Source: Marmoricola sp. URHB0036 (lineage in GTDB: Bacteria; Actinomycetota; Actinomycetes; Propionibacteriales; Nocardioidaceae). From it: a stretch of 64,000 bases of DNA. The translations under genes were made by a program, and so were the position numbers. The first letter of the stretch is position 1. Each line of letters opens with the position of its first letter. Below are positions 43,857 through 51,770 of this stretch, one piece after another. The stretch covers positions 111,044-175,043 of the forward strand of contig NZ_AUEP01000014.1 in NCBI RefSeq assembly GCF_000426045.1, written 5' to 3'. The notes under the pieces were generated by a model. It was not told where the DNA came from and searched no databases. It saw only the letters and a list, made by a program, of their open reading frames with translations.

Positions 43857-43942
43857 GTTTCCCCGGACGTCCGGGGAAACTCCGGGCTGGCGGGCAGAAC
43901 TTTGCCTGCCAGCCCCCAGAATCCCCGGACGTCCGGGGAAAC
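43857..43942. terminator. Compound terminator: two copies of a palindrome flanking a hairpin
   Basis: A 24-bp perfect palindrome (43857-43880) recurs as an 18-bp perfect copy (43922-43939), sharing 20 bp of direct repeat with it. Between them GGGCTGGCGGGCA (43884-43896) pairs with 43903-43915 around a 6-nt loop. It separates the convergent fadA2 and TetR genes. Alternative pairing between the two copies is possible. Confidence 0.7.
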
Positions 43943-43950
43943 CCGGGGCG

Positions 43951-44625
43951 TCAGCCGGCCGCGAGCGCCTTGGCCGTGGCGACCAGGTAGCGGCGTACGT
44001 CGTCGGGGGAGACCGGCGAGATGGCCGGGATGCCGGGGGCGGACTCCTTGACCAGCATCCCGACCCGGGCGAGCTGAAGGGCGCCGAGGCCGCTGGCGTA
44101 CATGTGGTTGGCCAGCAGCGTCGGGTCCTTGACGTCGAAGTCGCCCGAGGCGTTGCCGGCCTCGAGCACCTCGCTGAGCTTGACCAGGCAGGCGGAGATG
44201 CCGCGACCCAGCCGGAACAGTGAGCTCTCGCTGATCTCCTCGAGCAGCTCGGGTCCGGGACGGCGCATCAGCGTCTGCGCGCAGTCCACGAAGGCGGGGT
44301 ACTCCAGCCCGAAGTCCACGAACGCCTCCACGACTGCCGCCAGGCGCGACGCCGGCGTGCGCTTGCTCGCGGCGGCGTCGCCGAGCCGGGTCTCGAGGTC
44401 GTCGAGGTAGCTGACCAGGGTGAGCGCGAACAGCTCCTCCTTGCCGCTGAAGTGGCGGTAGATGATCGCGCGGTTCACGCCCACAGCCCTGGCGATGTCC
44501 TCGATCTGCGCGTCGCGCACACCGCTCTCGTCGAACAGCTCGCGGGTCGCCTGGAGGATCTCCCGCTCGCGCGCACGGCGGCGCGCGGCGGCCGGCTGGC
44601 GGGTCGTCGTACGGGCGGTCGTCAT
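43951..44625 (-). CDS. TetR family transcriptional regulator
   Basis: This is a 224-residue repressor. The N-terminal TetR helix-turn-helix (about 20-64) reads ILQATRELFDESGVRDAQIE and VGVNRAIIYRHFSGKEELF. The C-terminal ligand domain is all-helical. It probably represses itself, since a candidate operator abuts its own -10. By position it may also control fadA2/fabG4/htdX in response to acyl-CoA, which is an inference. It converges on fadA2 across the compound terminator. Confidence 0.9.
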   Translation of the reverse strand: MTTARTTTRQPAAARRRAREREILQATRELFDESGVRDAQIEDIARAVGVNRAIIYRHFSGKEELFALTLVSYLDDLETRLGDAAASKRTPASRLAAVVEAFVDFGLEYPAFVDCAQTLMRRPGPELLEEISESSLFRLGRGISACLVKLSEVLEAGNASGDFDVKDPTLLANHMYASGLGALQLARVGMLVKESAPGIPAISPVSPDDVRRYLVATAKALAAG

Positions 44626-44631
44626 GGCGTC

Positions 44632-44656
44632 ATGTTAGTGCAACTCTCGTTTACAC
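44632..44656 (-). promoter_or_regulatory. TetR gene promoter with overlapping operator
   Basis: On the minus strand TAACAT (44637-44632) is followed by 6 nt and the ATG at 44625, giving a leaderless message. Directly upstream is an imperfect inverted repeat, GTGCAAC-TCTC-GTTTACAC (44638-44656). Confidence 0.5.
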
Positions 44657-44757
44657 ACGCGTGACGTTGCTCGCTGCTGTCGTGGGGTAGCGCCACCGGC
44701 ACTTCGGGCGCACGATGAGGAGCACAGCCGTCTCTCTCGGGTCGAGAGGAGCGCATC

Positions 44758-44940
44758 GTGTCCCTGGTCATCTTCTTCGCCGGCGTCATCGTCGTCGTGC
44801 TGTGTGTCGCGTTCTACTTCGACCTGAAGCGCCGTAGCTCTCGAGGGTTGCCGGAGGACGGCCACACAACGCGGTACCTGCCGAAGCCGCGCGAGGGCAG
44901 CGAGTACCGCCACGGGTCACCAGGCGGTCCTAGCCAGTAG
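44758..44940 (+). CDS. Small single-pass membrane protein
   Basis: This is a 60-residue protein. An N-terminal hydrophobic helix (about 3-22) is followed by a basic KRRSSR stop-transfer and a hydrophilic tail. The GTG start has GAGGAG at good spacing, and the composition looks coding. I recognise no family. It is isolated between the TetR gene (divergent) and ligB (convergent, 11 bp). Confidence 0.6.
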   Translation: MSLVIFFAGVIVVVLCVAFYFDLKRRSSRGLPEDGHTTRYLPKPREGSEYRHGSPGGPSQ

Positions 44941-44951
44941 ACCGCCGCTGG

Positions 44952-46493
44952 TCAGCCCACGGCCGTGACGCCGCCGAGCTCGCGCACCGTCTCGATCGTG
45001 TCGGCCTCGTCGGCGGTCTTGTCGTCGCGATAGCGCAGCACCCGGGCGAACCGGAGCGCCAGGCCGCCGGGGTAGCGGGTCGATCGCTGGAGGCCGTCGA
45101 AGGCGATCTCCACGACCTGCTCGGGCCGCAGCTCCACGACGTACGACGATCCGTCGGTCGGCGAGGTGGCCAGGTCGGTGAACCGCTCGGTCTGCCAGGC
45201 CAGCATCTCGTCGGTCATGCCCTTGAAGGTCTTGCCCAGCATCACGAAGCCCCCGGTCGAGGGATCGCGGGCGCCGAGATGGATGTTGGAGAGCCAGCCC
45301 TGACGGCGACCACTGCCCCACTCGACGGCGAGCACCACGAGGTCGAGGGTGTGCCGGGGTTTGACCTTGACCCAGGCCGAACCACGACGGCCGGCGTCGT
45401 ACGGCGCATCGAGGCGCTTGAGGATGACGCCCTCCTGGCCGTCGGCGACGGCCCGGGCGAAGAACTCCTGGGCGTCGTCGGCCGAGGAGGTGACGAGCCG
45501 CCGGACCCGGAGGCTCTCCGGGACTGAAGAGTCCAGCCGGGCGAGTCGTTCGCGGGTCGGCGCCTCGATCAGCGACTCGTCCTCGTGGAGGAGCAGGTCG
45601 AAGAAGAACGGCTGGATGCCGGTGGCCCCGGCCTTCGTCGACGTCGTCGACGCGGTCTCCTGGAACGGGCGCGGCCGGCCGGTCTCGTCGAGCGCGATGG
45701 CCTCTCCGTCGAGGATCAGGTCGGTGGGCTCGAGCGTGCGGGTCGCAGCGACCACCTCGGGCAGCCGGGAGCCGATCTCCTCCAGGCTGCGGGTGAACAC
45801 CGACACCTCGTCGCCGTGCTTGTGCACCTGGATCCGGATGCCGTCGAGCTTGGTGTCGACGGCGAACTCACCCTCGACCTTCTCCACACCGGCGGTCACG
45901 TCGGGCGCCGAGGCGGCGAGCATGGGCCGCACCGGCCGCCCCACGAGCATGCTGAACTCCTCGAGCGCGGCCTCTCCCGCCATCAGCGCCGCGACCGCGA
46001 TCGGCCCGGTCGGGGCGCTGAACATGGCCGCCCGGCGCACGGCCTTCGCCGGCAGGTCGGCGGCCGTCGCGATGGCGTCGAGCATCACCGAGTCGAGGGC
46101 GCCCTGACGGACGTTGCCGGTGATCAGGTTGCGCAGGTAGTCCTGCTCGGGACCGGTCATCCGACCGAACAGGGCTGCCACGGCCGACTTGCGAGCGCTC
46201 GCTGACCCGGAACCCGACAGCGCACTGATCTCCTCGAGCACCGAGTCGACCTCGCTGAGAGTCAGCGAGGGCTCGCCGGCCGGGGTGGGCGCGTCGGCGA
46301 GCCCACGCCAGCCCACGCCTGTGCGGCGCTGGCGCAGTGTGCCGGAGAGGTACGACGCCGCGATGTCGATCTCGTCGGCCCCTCCTGTCGAGGCAGCCTC
46401 ACGCAGCAGGTCGGCGATCAGGTCGCGCTTCTCGAGTCGGGAACGGGTGGCGGCGACGGCTGTCGAGACCTCCACGAGCCTGGCGAGCAACAT
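44952..46493 (-). CDS. ligB: ATP-dependent DNA ligase LigB
   Basis: This 513-residue ligase is of the LigB type (Rv3062). The N-terminal DNA-binding domain (1-190) is followed by the nucleotidyltransferase core, with the AMP-accepting Lys in FAVDTKLDGIRIQ (near 213), RSLEEIGSRLPE, LDGEAIAL and EGVILKR. The OB fold then has WVKVKP and GFVMLGKTFKGMTDEM. It seals nicks using ATP; it is not the essential NAD-dependent LigA. The ATG at 46493 matches the family opening MLLARLVEV; an ATG at 46502 is possible. It is divergent from alkA. Confidence 0.93.
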   Translation of the reverse strand: MLLARLVEVSTAVAATRSRLEKRDLIADLLREAASTGGADEIDIAASYLSGTLRQRRTGVGWRGLADAPTPAGEPSLTLSEVDSVLEEISALSGSGSASARKSAVAALFGRMTGPEQDYLRNLITGNVRQGALDSVMLDAIATAADLPAKAVRRAAMFSAPTGPIAVAALMAGEAALEEFSMLVGRPVRPMLAASAPDVTAGVEKVEGEFAVDTKLDGIRIQVHKHGDEVSVFTRSLEEIGSRLPEVVAATRTLEPTDLILDGEAIALDETGRPRPFQETASTTSTKAGATGIQPFFFDLLLHEDESLIEAPTRERLARLDSSVPESLRVRRLVTSSADDAQEFFARAVADGQEGVILKRLDAPYDAGRRGSAWVKVKPRHTLDLVVLAVEWGSGRRQGWLSNIHLGARDPSTGGFVMLGKTFKGMTDEMLAWQTERFTDLATSPTDGSSYVVELRPEQVVEIAFDGLQRSTRYPGGLALRFARVLRYRDDKTADEADTIETVRELGGVTAVG

Positions 46494-46522
46494 GCCCGTC
46501 ATGGTGTCAGCCGCTGCCGACA

Positions 46523-46528
46523 TACTCT
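46523..46528 (+). promoter_or_regulatory. -10 box TACTCT of a probable leaderless alkA transcript
   Basis: TACTCT ends 6 nt before the alkA ATG at 46535, within the 41-bp gap shared with ligB. Confidence 0.48.
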
Positions 46529-46534
46529 GCGGCC

Positions 46535-47479
46535 ATGGGCACCACCGTCTCCGCATCGCGCACCCGGGTGTGGCGACCGGAGTGGCCGTGCCCGGTGGGA
46601 CTCGTGCTCTCCCACCATCGCCGTGGGCCCGGCGACCCCACCTACCGACGTACGCCGGACGGCGCGATCTGGCGCGGCATCCGCACACCCGACGGACCGG
46701 CCACCCTGCGGCTCGAGTCCGACCCTGCCGACGGCACGGTGACCGGCGAGGCCTGGGGTGCCGGCGCCGAGTGGGTGCTCGACCGGCTGCCGCGGATGCT
46801 TGGCGCCGATGACGACCCGGCCGGGTTCACGCCGCTGCACAAGCCGATCGCCGACGCGTGGCGTCGCTACCCGCACTGGCGGCTGGGCGCCACCGACCTG
46901 GTGATGGAGTCGCTGGTGCCGACCATCATCGAGCAGAAGGTCACCGGGCAGGAGGCGCTCGGGGCGTTCCAGAGGATGGTCCGGCGCTTCGGTGAGCGCG
47001 CGCCGGGACCTCCCAGCGATGCCGATCCGCCCGTGCGGCTGTGGATCCAGCCGACTCCCGAGCAGCTGCGCGCGGTCCCGTCCTGGGAGTGGCTCCGCCT
47101 GCCCGTCGACGGAGCCCGGTCGCGCCCGATCCAGCACGCGGCGCGAGTCGCATCGTCGCTCGAACGGGCCGGTCGCCAGGAGCCGGTCGAGTTCGACCGC
47201 CGGCTGCGCACCCTGCCCGGCATCGGGGTGTGGACCAGCGCCGAGGTGCGCTTCCGGGCGCTCGGCGACGCCGACGCCGTGAGCTTCGGCGACTACCACA
47301 TCCCCGCCAACATCGGTTACGTGCTGACAGGGGAGCCGGTCGACGACGACGGACTGGCCGTGCTCCTCGAGCCGTATGCCGGACACCGACACCGGGTACA
47401 GCGACTCGTGGAGCTCGCCGGACTGTCCCGCCCACGACGCGGACCCCGGATGGCTCCCCGCACGCACCTGCCGCGTTAA
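46535..47479 (+). CDS. DNA-3-methyladenine glycosylase II family protein (AlkA-like, HhH-GPD)
   Basis: This is a 314-residue base-excision glycosylase. The helix-hairpin-helix LRTLPGIGVWTSAEV (about 227-241) is followed by the catalytic Asp region DADAVSFGDYHIPANIG (about 246-262). The N-terminal AlkA-like part has WRLGATDLVMESLVPTIIEQKVTGQEA (split near 110-137). It removes alkylated purines. The pairing with ligB suggests a local repair module. The in-frame extension upstream of 46535 runs into ligB and is rejected. Confidence 0.88.
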   Translation: MGTTVSASRTRVWRPEWPCPVGLVLSHHRRGPGDPTYRRTPDGAIWRGIRTPDGPATLRLESDPADGTVTGEAWGAGAEWVLDRLPRMLGADDDPAGFTPLHKPIADAWRRYPHWRLGATDLVMESLVPTIIEQKVTGQEALGAFQRMVRRFGERAPGPPSDADPPVRLWIQPTPEQLRAVPSWEWLRLPVDGARSRPIQHAARVASSLERAGRQEPVEFDRRLRTLPGIGVWTSAEVRFRALGDADAVSFGDYHIPANIGYVLTGEPVDDDGLAVLLEPYAGHRHRVQRLVELAGLSRPRRGPRMAPRTHLPR

Positions 47480-47515
47480 CGTCGCAGCAGCAGCCACCCG
47501 ACGGGAGTCCCGAGC

Positions 47516-48454
47516 TTGTCCGACGTCACCGACCGCTTCGCCGCCATGTCCGCGGATGAGCTGAACGCCTTCTTCCGCACCTCCGACGTCCTGGAGATCA
47601 CCGAGGTGATCCGCTCGGCCAGCGACGGCGAGCTGCGCTCGCTGATCGAGCTCGATCACTTCCGGGCCGAGGGAGTGGTCGCGATCCTCGACCGCTTCGC
47701 GGAGTTCGCCGACCCGGAGCGGCTGGCCGAGATCACCGGCGTGGTGCGCTTCGAGCTGGCGCGGTCGAAGAAGGACGTCGAGAGGCACACCGTCCGCTTC
47801 GACGCCGGGACCGTCACCCTCGAGGAGGGCGCCGCTCCCGACGTGACCATCGCTGCCGACATCGTCGACTTCGTCCGGCTGGTGACCGGCCAGTCCAACG
47901 CCGCACTGCTCTACCTCGGTGCCGGGCTGGCGATCGACGGCGACGCGATGCTGGCCCTGGCGGTCGGCAGCGTCTTCACGGTCCCCGGCAGCGGTCAGCC
48001 GGCCGTCGACCCCAGCGCCCTGGACCCGGTCGACGTGGCGACCGCCGTGGCCACGACGTCCGGCAAGCACATGCGGGCGGTGATGTCGGGCGGCTTCCGG
48101 CCGATCGTGCTCGCCGAGGTCTTCCGCCGCTTCCCCGAGTTCATCGACGCCGAGAAGGCCGCGGAGCTGAAGCTGTCCGTCGGTTTCCGGATCGGTGGTC
48201 GCGCCGATGGTGAGGTCGACCGCTACGTCGTGCACGTCGCCGACGGGACGTGCACCATCGAGACCAGCCCGCCCGAGGGACAGCGGCGCGACGCGACCAT
48301 CACGGTCGAGGGCGCGGACTTCCTGCGCCTGGCGACCGGTCAGCTGCACCCGGTGCGGGGAGTGCTGACCGGAGCCCTCAAGGTCAAGGGCGACCGCACC
48401 AAGGCACTCGCCCTCAACGCCGTGATGGTGCCCCCCGAACCCCGCAAGTCCTAG
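47516..48454 (+). CDS. Tandem SCP2 sterol-carrier-like protein
   Basis: This is a 312-residue protein with two SCP2 folds. The first spans about 60-160 (FELARSKKDVERHTVRFDAG, PDVTIAADIVDFVRLVTG). The second spans about 205-308 (VHVADGTCTIETSPPEGQRR, TITVEGADFLRLATG, ALKVKGDRTKALAL). SCP2 domains bind hydrophobic ligands such as acyl-CoA or sterols. The TTG start has CGGGAG upstream. It follows alkA by 36 bp, and its stop abuts that of the gamma-glutamyltransferase gene. Confidence 0.85.
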   Translation: MSDVTDRFAAMSADELNAFFRTSDVLEITEVIRSASDGELRSLIELDHFRAEGVVAILDRFAEFADPERLAEITGVVRFELARSKKDVERHTVRFDAGTVTLEEGAAPDVTIAADIVDFVRLVTGQSNAALLYLGAGLAIDGDAMLALAVGSVFTVPGSGQPAVDPSALDPVDVATAVATTSGKHMRAVMSGGFRPIVLAEVFRRFPEFIDAEKAAELKLSVGFRIGGRADGEVDRYVVHVADGTCTIETSPPEGQRRDATITVEGADFLRLATGQLHPVRGVLTGALKVKGDRTKALALNAVMVPPEPRKS

Positions 48455-50248
48455 CTAGCGCCCGACGGCGTACCCCTGCATGCCGCGAGGGTTGGCGCCG
48501 GCGCGGAGCACGCCGGTGGCGGGGTCGCGGCTGACGGCGCACATCCGGCCGAGGTCCCACGGCCCGGCGGTCATCACGACGTGGCCGCGTTGCTGGAGCG
48601 ACTGGAGGACGTCGTCGGGGACGCGGTCCTCGACGACCAGCACGCCCCGCTCCATCTCGCGCGGGTGGAAGGAGCCCGGGAAGCTGGTGCTGTGGAACAT
48701 CGGGGCGTCGATCGCCTCCTGGAGGTCCAGGCCGCCGACAACGTGGCGCAGCAGGAACAGCGACTGCCACTGGTCCTGCTGGTCGCCGCCCGGAGACCCG
48801 CACGCCAGCACCGGCACGCCGTCGCGCAGGACGAGGGTCGGGGTGAGCGTCGTACGCGGTCGGGCGCCGGGCACCAGCGAGGCCGGCAACCCCTCGTCGA
48901 GCCAGAACATCTGGGCCCGGCTGCCGAGGCAGAAGCCGAGCTCCGGGATCGTGGGGGAGCTCTGCAGCCAGCCGCCACTCGGCGTGGCCGAGATGATGTT
49001 GCCCCAGCGGTCGACGACGTCGATGTGGCAGGTGTCGCCGCTGACGGTGCCGTCGCGCTGCACCGTCGGCTCACCGGTGGTCACGTCGGCCGAACGGCCG
49101 GTGTCCTCTCCGGCGACCAGGCGCTGCACGTGTTGGGCCAGTCGAGGTTCGCGGCCACCCGGCGCCCCTGGTCGTGCGCCGAGATCGGCGACCGCCCCCA
49201 CCAGGGCGGCCCGCTCGGCCACGTAGTCGGCCGCCAGCAGCTCCTCGACCGAGACCGGGCTCCGGTCGCCGAACCAGGCCTCGCGGTCGGCCATCGCCAG
49301 CTTCCACGACTCGACGATCGCGTGCATGCTCTCCGCGGTGTCCGGGTCGAGCGACTGCGGACCGAGCACGTCGAGCATCGCCAGCACCTGCAGCAGCGCT
49401 GGTCCCTGGCCCCAGAGGTCGGTCTTCGCGACCTGCACGCCGTGCCACTCCGCAGAGACCGGCTCCTCCCAGGTGGCCGAGAAGGCCGCGAGGTCGTCGC
49501 CGCCCAGCAGTCCGGGCAGCACCTCGCCCCCCGAGTGTCGCCAGGCGGTGCCGCGGAAGGCCTCGACCGCTTCCGCGACGAAGCCGCACGCCCAGGCGTC
49601 GCGAGCCGCCTGTGCCTGCGCGGCCACGTCGGAGCCGGCATCCTCGGCCGCCTCGACCAGCCGCTCGAGCACCGAGGCGTAGACGGGGTTGGCGAACAGC
49701 TCGCCTGCCCGCGGGACCCGCCCGTCGCGCAGCCACAGGTCGGCCGAGGTCGTCCAGCTCTCGCGGAACAGCTCCTGCATCCGGTCGATGGTCGCGGCGA
49801 CCCGGGGCAGCAGCGGATGACCGTGGCGGGCGTAGCCGATGGCCGGTTCGAGGACGGTCGCCAACGGCAGCGAGCCGTGGTCCCGCAACAGGAGCAGCCA
49901 CGCGTCCACCGCGCCGGGCACGGCTGCGGCCAGGGGACCAGAGCCGGGGACGTGGTCGAGACCCATGGCGGCGAAGGCCTCGCGCGTCGCACCCGCCGGG
50001 GCCGGTCCCTGGCCGCACAGCACGCGCGGGGTCGGGTCGGTCGCGGTCGCCACGATCGCCGGCAGGTCCCCGCCGGGACCGTTGAGGTGCGGCTCGACGA
50101 CGTGCAGCACGAAGCCCCCGGCAGCGGCGGCGTCGAAGGCGTTGCCGCCCAGCTCGAGCATCCGCTGCGCGGACTGCGAGGCCAGCCAGTGCGTGGAGGA
50201 GACCATGCCGAACGTGCCCTCGAGGGTGGGCCTGGTGGTGAACGTCAT
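48455..50248 (-). CDS. Gamma-glutamyltransferase family protein
   Basis: This is a 597-residue Ntn-hydrolase precursor. The autocleavage nucleophile Thr lies in SGDTCHIDVVDRWGN (Thr near 406), and the large-subunit region has NAFDAAAAGGFVLHVVEPHLNGPGGD (split near 36-61). The small subunit has CGSPGGDQQDQWQSL. The family cleaves or transfers gamma-glutamyl bonds, or acts as acylase. No signal peptide is obvious, so it may be cytoplasmic. It starts 1 nt after the CMD gene, as the last gene of a three-gene operon. Confidence 0.87.
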   Translation of the reverse strand: MTFTTRPTLEGTFGMVSSTHWLASQSAQRMLELGGNAFDAAAAGGFVLHVVEPHLNGPGGDLPAIVATATDPTPRVLCGQGPAPAGATREAFAAMGLDHVPGSGPLAAAVPGAVDAWLLLLRDHGSLPLATVLEPAIGYARHGHPLLPRVAATIDRMQELFRESWTTSADLWLRDGRVPRAGELFANPVYASVLERLVEAAEDAGSDVAAQAQAARDAWACGFVAEAVEAFRGTAWRHSGGEVLPGLLGGDDLAAFSATWEEPVSAEWHGVQVAKTDLWGQGPALLQVLAMLDVLGPQSLDPDTAESMHAIVESWKLAMADREAWFGDRSPVSVEELLAADYVAERAALVGAVADLGARPGAPGGREPRLAQHVQRLVAGEDTGRSADVTTGEPTVQRDGTVSGDTCHIDVVDRWGNIISATPSGGWLQSSPTIPELGFCLGSRAQMFWLDEGLPASLVPGARPRTTLTPTLVLRDGVPVLACGSPGGDQQDQWQSLFLLRHVVGGLDLQEAIDAPMFHSTSFPGSFHPREMERGVLVVEDRVPDDVLQSLQQRGHVVMTAGPWDLGRMCAVSRDPATGVLRAGANPRGMQGYAVGR

Positions 50249-50249
50249 C

Positions 50250-50804
50250 TCAGTGGTGGTCCTCCGGTTGCACCCTCAGGGTGTGCAGGGTCGTGGCGAG
50301 CATGTCGTAGTGGCCCACCAGCATCAGCAGCTCGATGCAGGTGCGCTCGTCCTCCGCGGCGCGCAGCTCGTGCCACAGCGCGTCGTCGAGGTCGCGGTGG
50401 TCGAGTAGTGACTCGGTCACGCGCAGCAGCAGCGACTGGCGGTCGTCCCAGCCGGCGGCGTCAGCCCCCGAGCGGACTCGTTCGATGTCGCCAGCGTCCA
50501 GGCCGGCTCGTCGTCCCAGCAGGGCGTGGTGGTTGAACTCGTAGTCGCTGCCGCGGACGGCCGCCACCCGCAGGATCACCAGCTCGGTGTCGATCCGGGG
50601 CAGCCTGCCCCCGGGCATCAGCTTGCCGGCGAAGTGCAACCAGCCCCAGAACAGGCCGTGGTGGCGGCCGAGGGTGGTGAAGATCCGCGGCGGGTCGGTA
50701 CGGGTCACGCGCCCGGCCAGACGGGTGAAGGCCCAGATCGGCAGGCCGAGCTCGCGCAGGCCGCCGGGGGAGATGCGGGGGGTGCTCATGTGGGGTGAAC
50801 TCAT
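50250..50804 (-). CDS. Carboxymuconolactone decarboxylase (AhpD-like) family protein
   Basis: This 184-residue helical protein has the CMD core: LVILRVAAVRGSDYEFNHHALLGRRAGL (about 90-117) and LLMLVGHYDMLATTLHTLRV (about 158-177). The usual CxxC redox pair of AhpD is replaced by SDYE, so peroxidase-reductant activity is unlikely; a small-molecule decarboxylase or lyase role is possible. The ATG at 50804 overlaps the SDR stop (ATGA). Confidence 0.82.
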   Translation of the reverse strand: MSSPHMSTPRISPGGLRELGLPIWAFTRLAGRVTRTDPPRIFTTLGRHHGLFWGWLHFAGKLMPGGRLPRIDTELVILRVAAVRGSDYEFNHHALLGRRAGLDAGDIERVRSGADAAGWDDRQSLLLRVTESLLDHRDLDDALWHELRAAEDERTCIELLMLVGHYDMLATTLHTLRVQPEDHH

Positions 50805-51682
50805 GCCTCGGCCCGGCGGGCACGGCCGACCTCGGGGAGGGCACGGTTGGCGCTGCGGTTGAGGACCCGCATCGCGAGGGAGTACGCCGGTGGGCAGTAC
50901 CGCTGCACGGCGTGGATCAGCCGGATGTCGGGGGAGGTGTAGACCCAGTACCGGTTGCGTCGTACGCCCGTGAGGATCGCCTCGGCCGCGGTCTCCGGAG
51001 ACACCGCGCGCTCGTGGAACCTGGCCTGCGCCTTGCGGAACCGCGGACCGGTGGTGTCGACGCCCGCGATCTGCACGGTGTCGGTGAGCGGGGTATGCAC
51101 CGCGCCCGGGCACACGAGCGAGACCCCGATGCCGTGGCGCGCCAGGTCGAAGCGGAGCACCTCGGAGACGCCGCGGAGGCCGAACTTGCTGGCGCTGTAC
51201 GCCGCGTGCCACGGCATCCCGATGATCCCCGCGGCCGACGAGACGTTGACCAGGTGGCCCCCGCGGCCGCTCTCGACCATCGGCGGGACCAGCTCCTCGA
51301 TGACGTGGATCGGACCCATCAGGTTGACCTCCACCTGCCGGCGCCAGGTCTCGTGGGAGAGCGACTGCACGGTGCCCCAGGCCGAGATGCCGGCGACGTT
51401 CATCACCACGTCCATCGCGCCGTGGTCCTCGGTGACCCGCCGCGCCAGTCGTCGTACGCCGTCATGGTCGGTCAGGTCGACCGGGTCGGCGTGCACCACC
51501 TCTCCGCCTCGCTCCCGGATCGACGCTGCAGCCGCAGCGAGCGGCTCGGCCTGCACATCGGTGAGGAACAACCGACCGCCTCCCGCGGCCACCGCCTCGG
51601 CCGTGGCCCGGCCGATGCCGCTCGCGGCCCCGGTGATGAACACGTTCAACCCGTCGAGCCGGCGGAGCCGTCGTGGACGCAT
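50801..51682 (-). CDS. SDR family oxidoreductase
   Basis: This 293-residue classical SDR has TGAASGIGRAT (about 17-27), NVAGISAWG (about 94-102), the Ser in NVSSAAGIIG (about 145-154) and YSASKFG (about 162-168). The C-terminal 40 residues are basic, as in SDRs from lipid loci. It is leaderless by sequence, with TAGTGT 6 nt before the ATG. It is divergent from the acyl-CoA ligase and first in the SDR-CMD-GGT operon. The substrate is unknown. Confidence 0.88.
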   Translation of the reverse strand: MRPRRLRRLDGLNVFITGAASGIGRATAEAVAAGGGRLFLTDVQAEPLAAAAASIRERGGEVVHADPVDLTDHDGVRRLARRVTEDHGAMDVVMNVAGISAWGTVQSLSHETWRRQVEVNLMGPIHVIEELVPPMVESGRGGHLVNVSSAAGIIGMPWHAAYSASKFGLRGVSEVLRFDLARHGIGVSLVCPGAVHTPLTDTVQIAGVDTTGPRFRKAQARFHERAVSPETAAEAILTGVRRNRYWVYTSPDIRLIHAVQRYCPPAYSLAMRVLNRSANRALPEVGRARRAEA

Positions 51683-51688
51683 GCCCCG

Positions 51689-51694
51689 ACACTA
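51689..51694 (-). promoter_or_regulatory. -10 box TAGTGT of a probable leaderless SDR transcript
   Basis: On the minus strand TAGTGT is followed by 6 nt and the ATG at 51682. It overlaps the palindrome CACTAGTG (51690-51697). Confidence 0.48.
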
Positions 51695-51770
51695 GTGAAC
51701 CGGGTCTGGATATCGCTTGGCCGGTAGGACAGGCTCGGGGCGACACACCGCAACCCTGGAGGCGACCCCC

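Noticed and set aside
46504..46528. PafBC-type promoter before alkA (TGTCAG ... TACTCT)
   Set aside because: The -35-like word matches poorly and the spacer is 10 instead of 8 nt.
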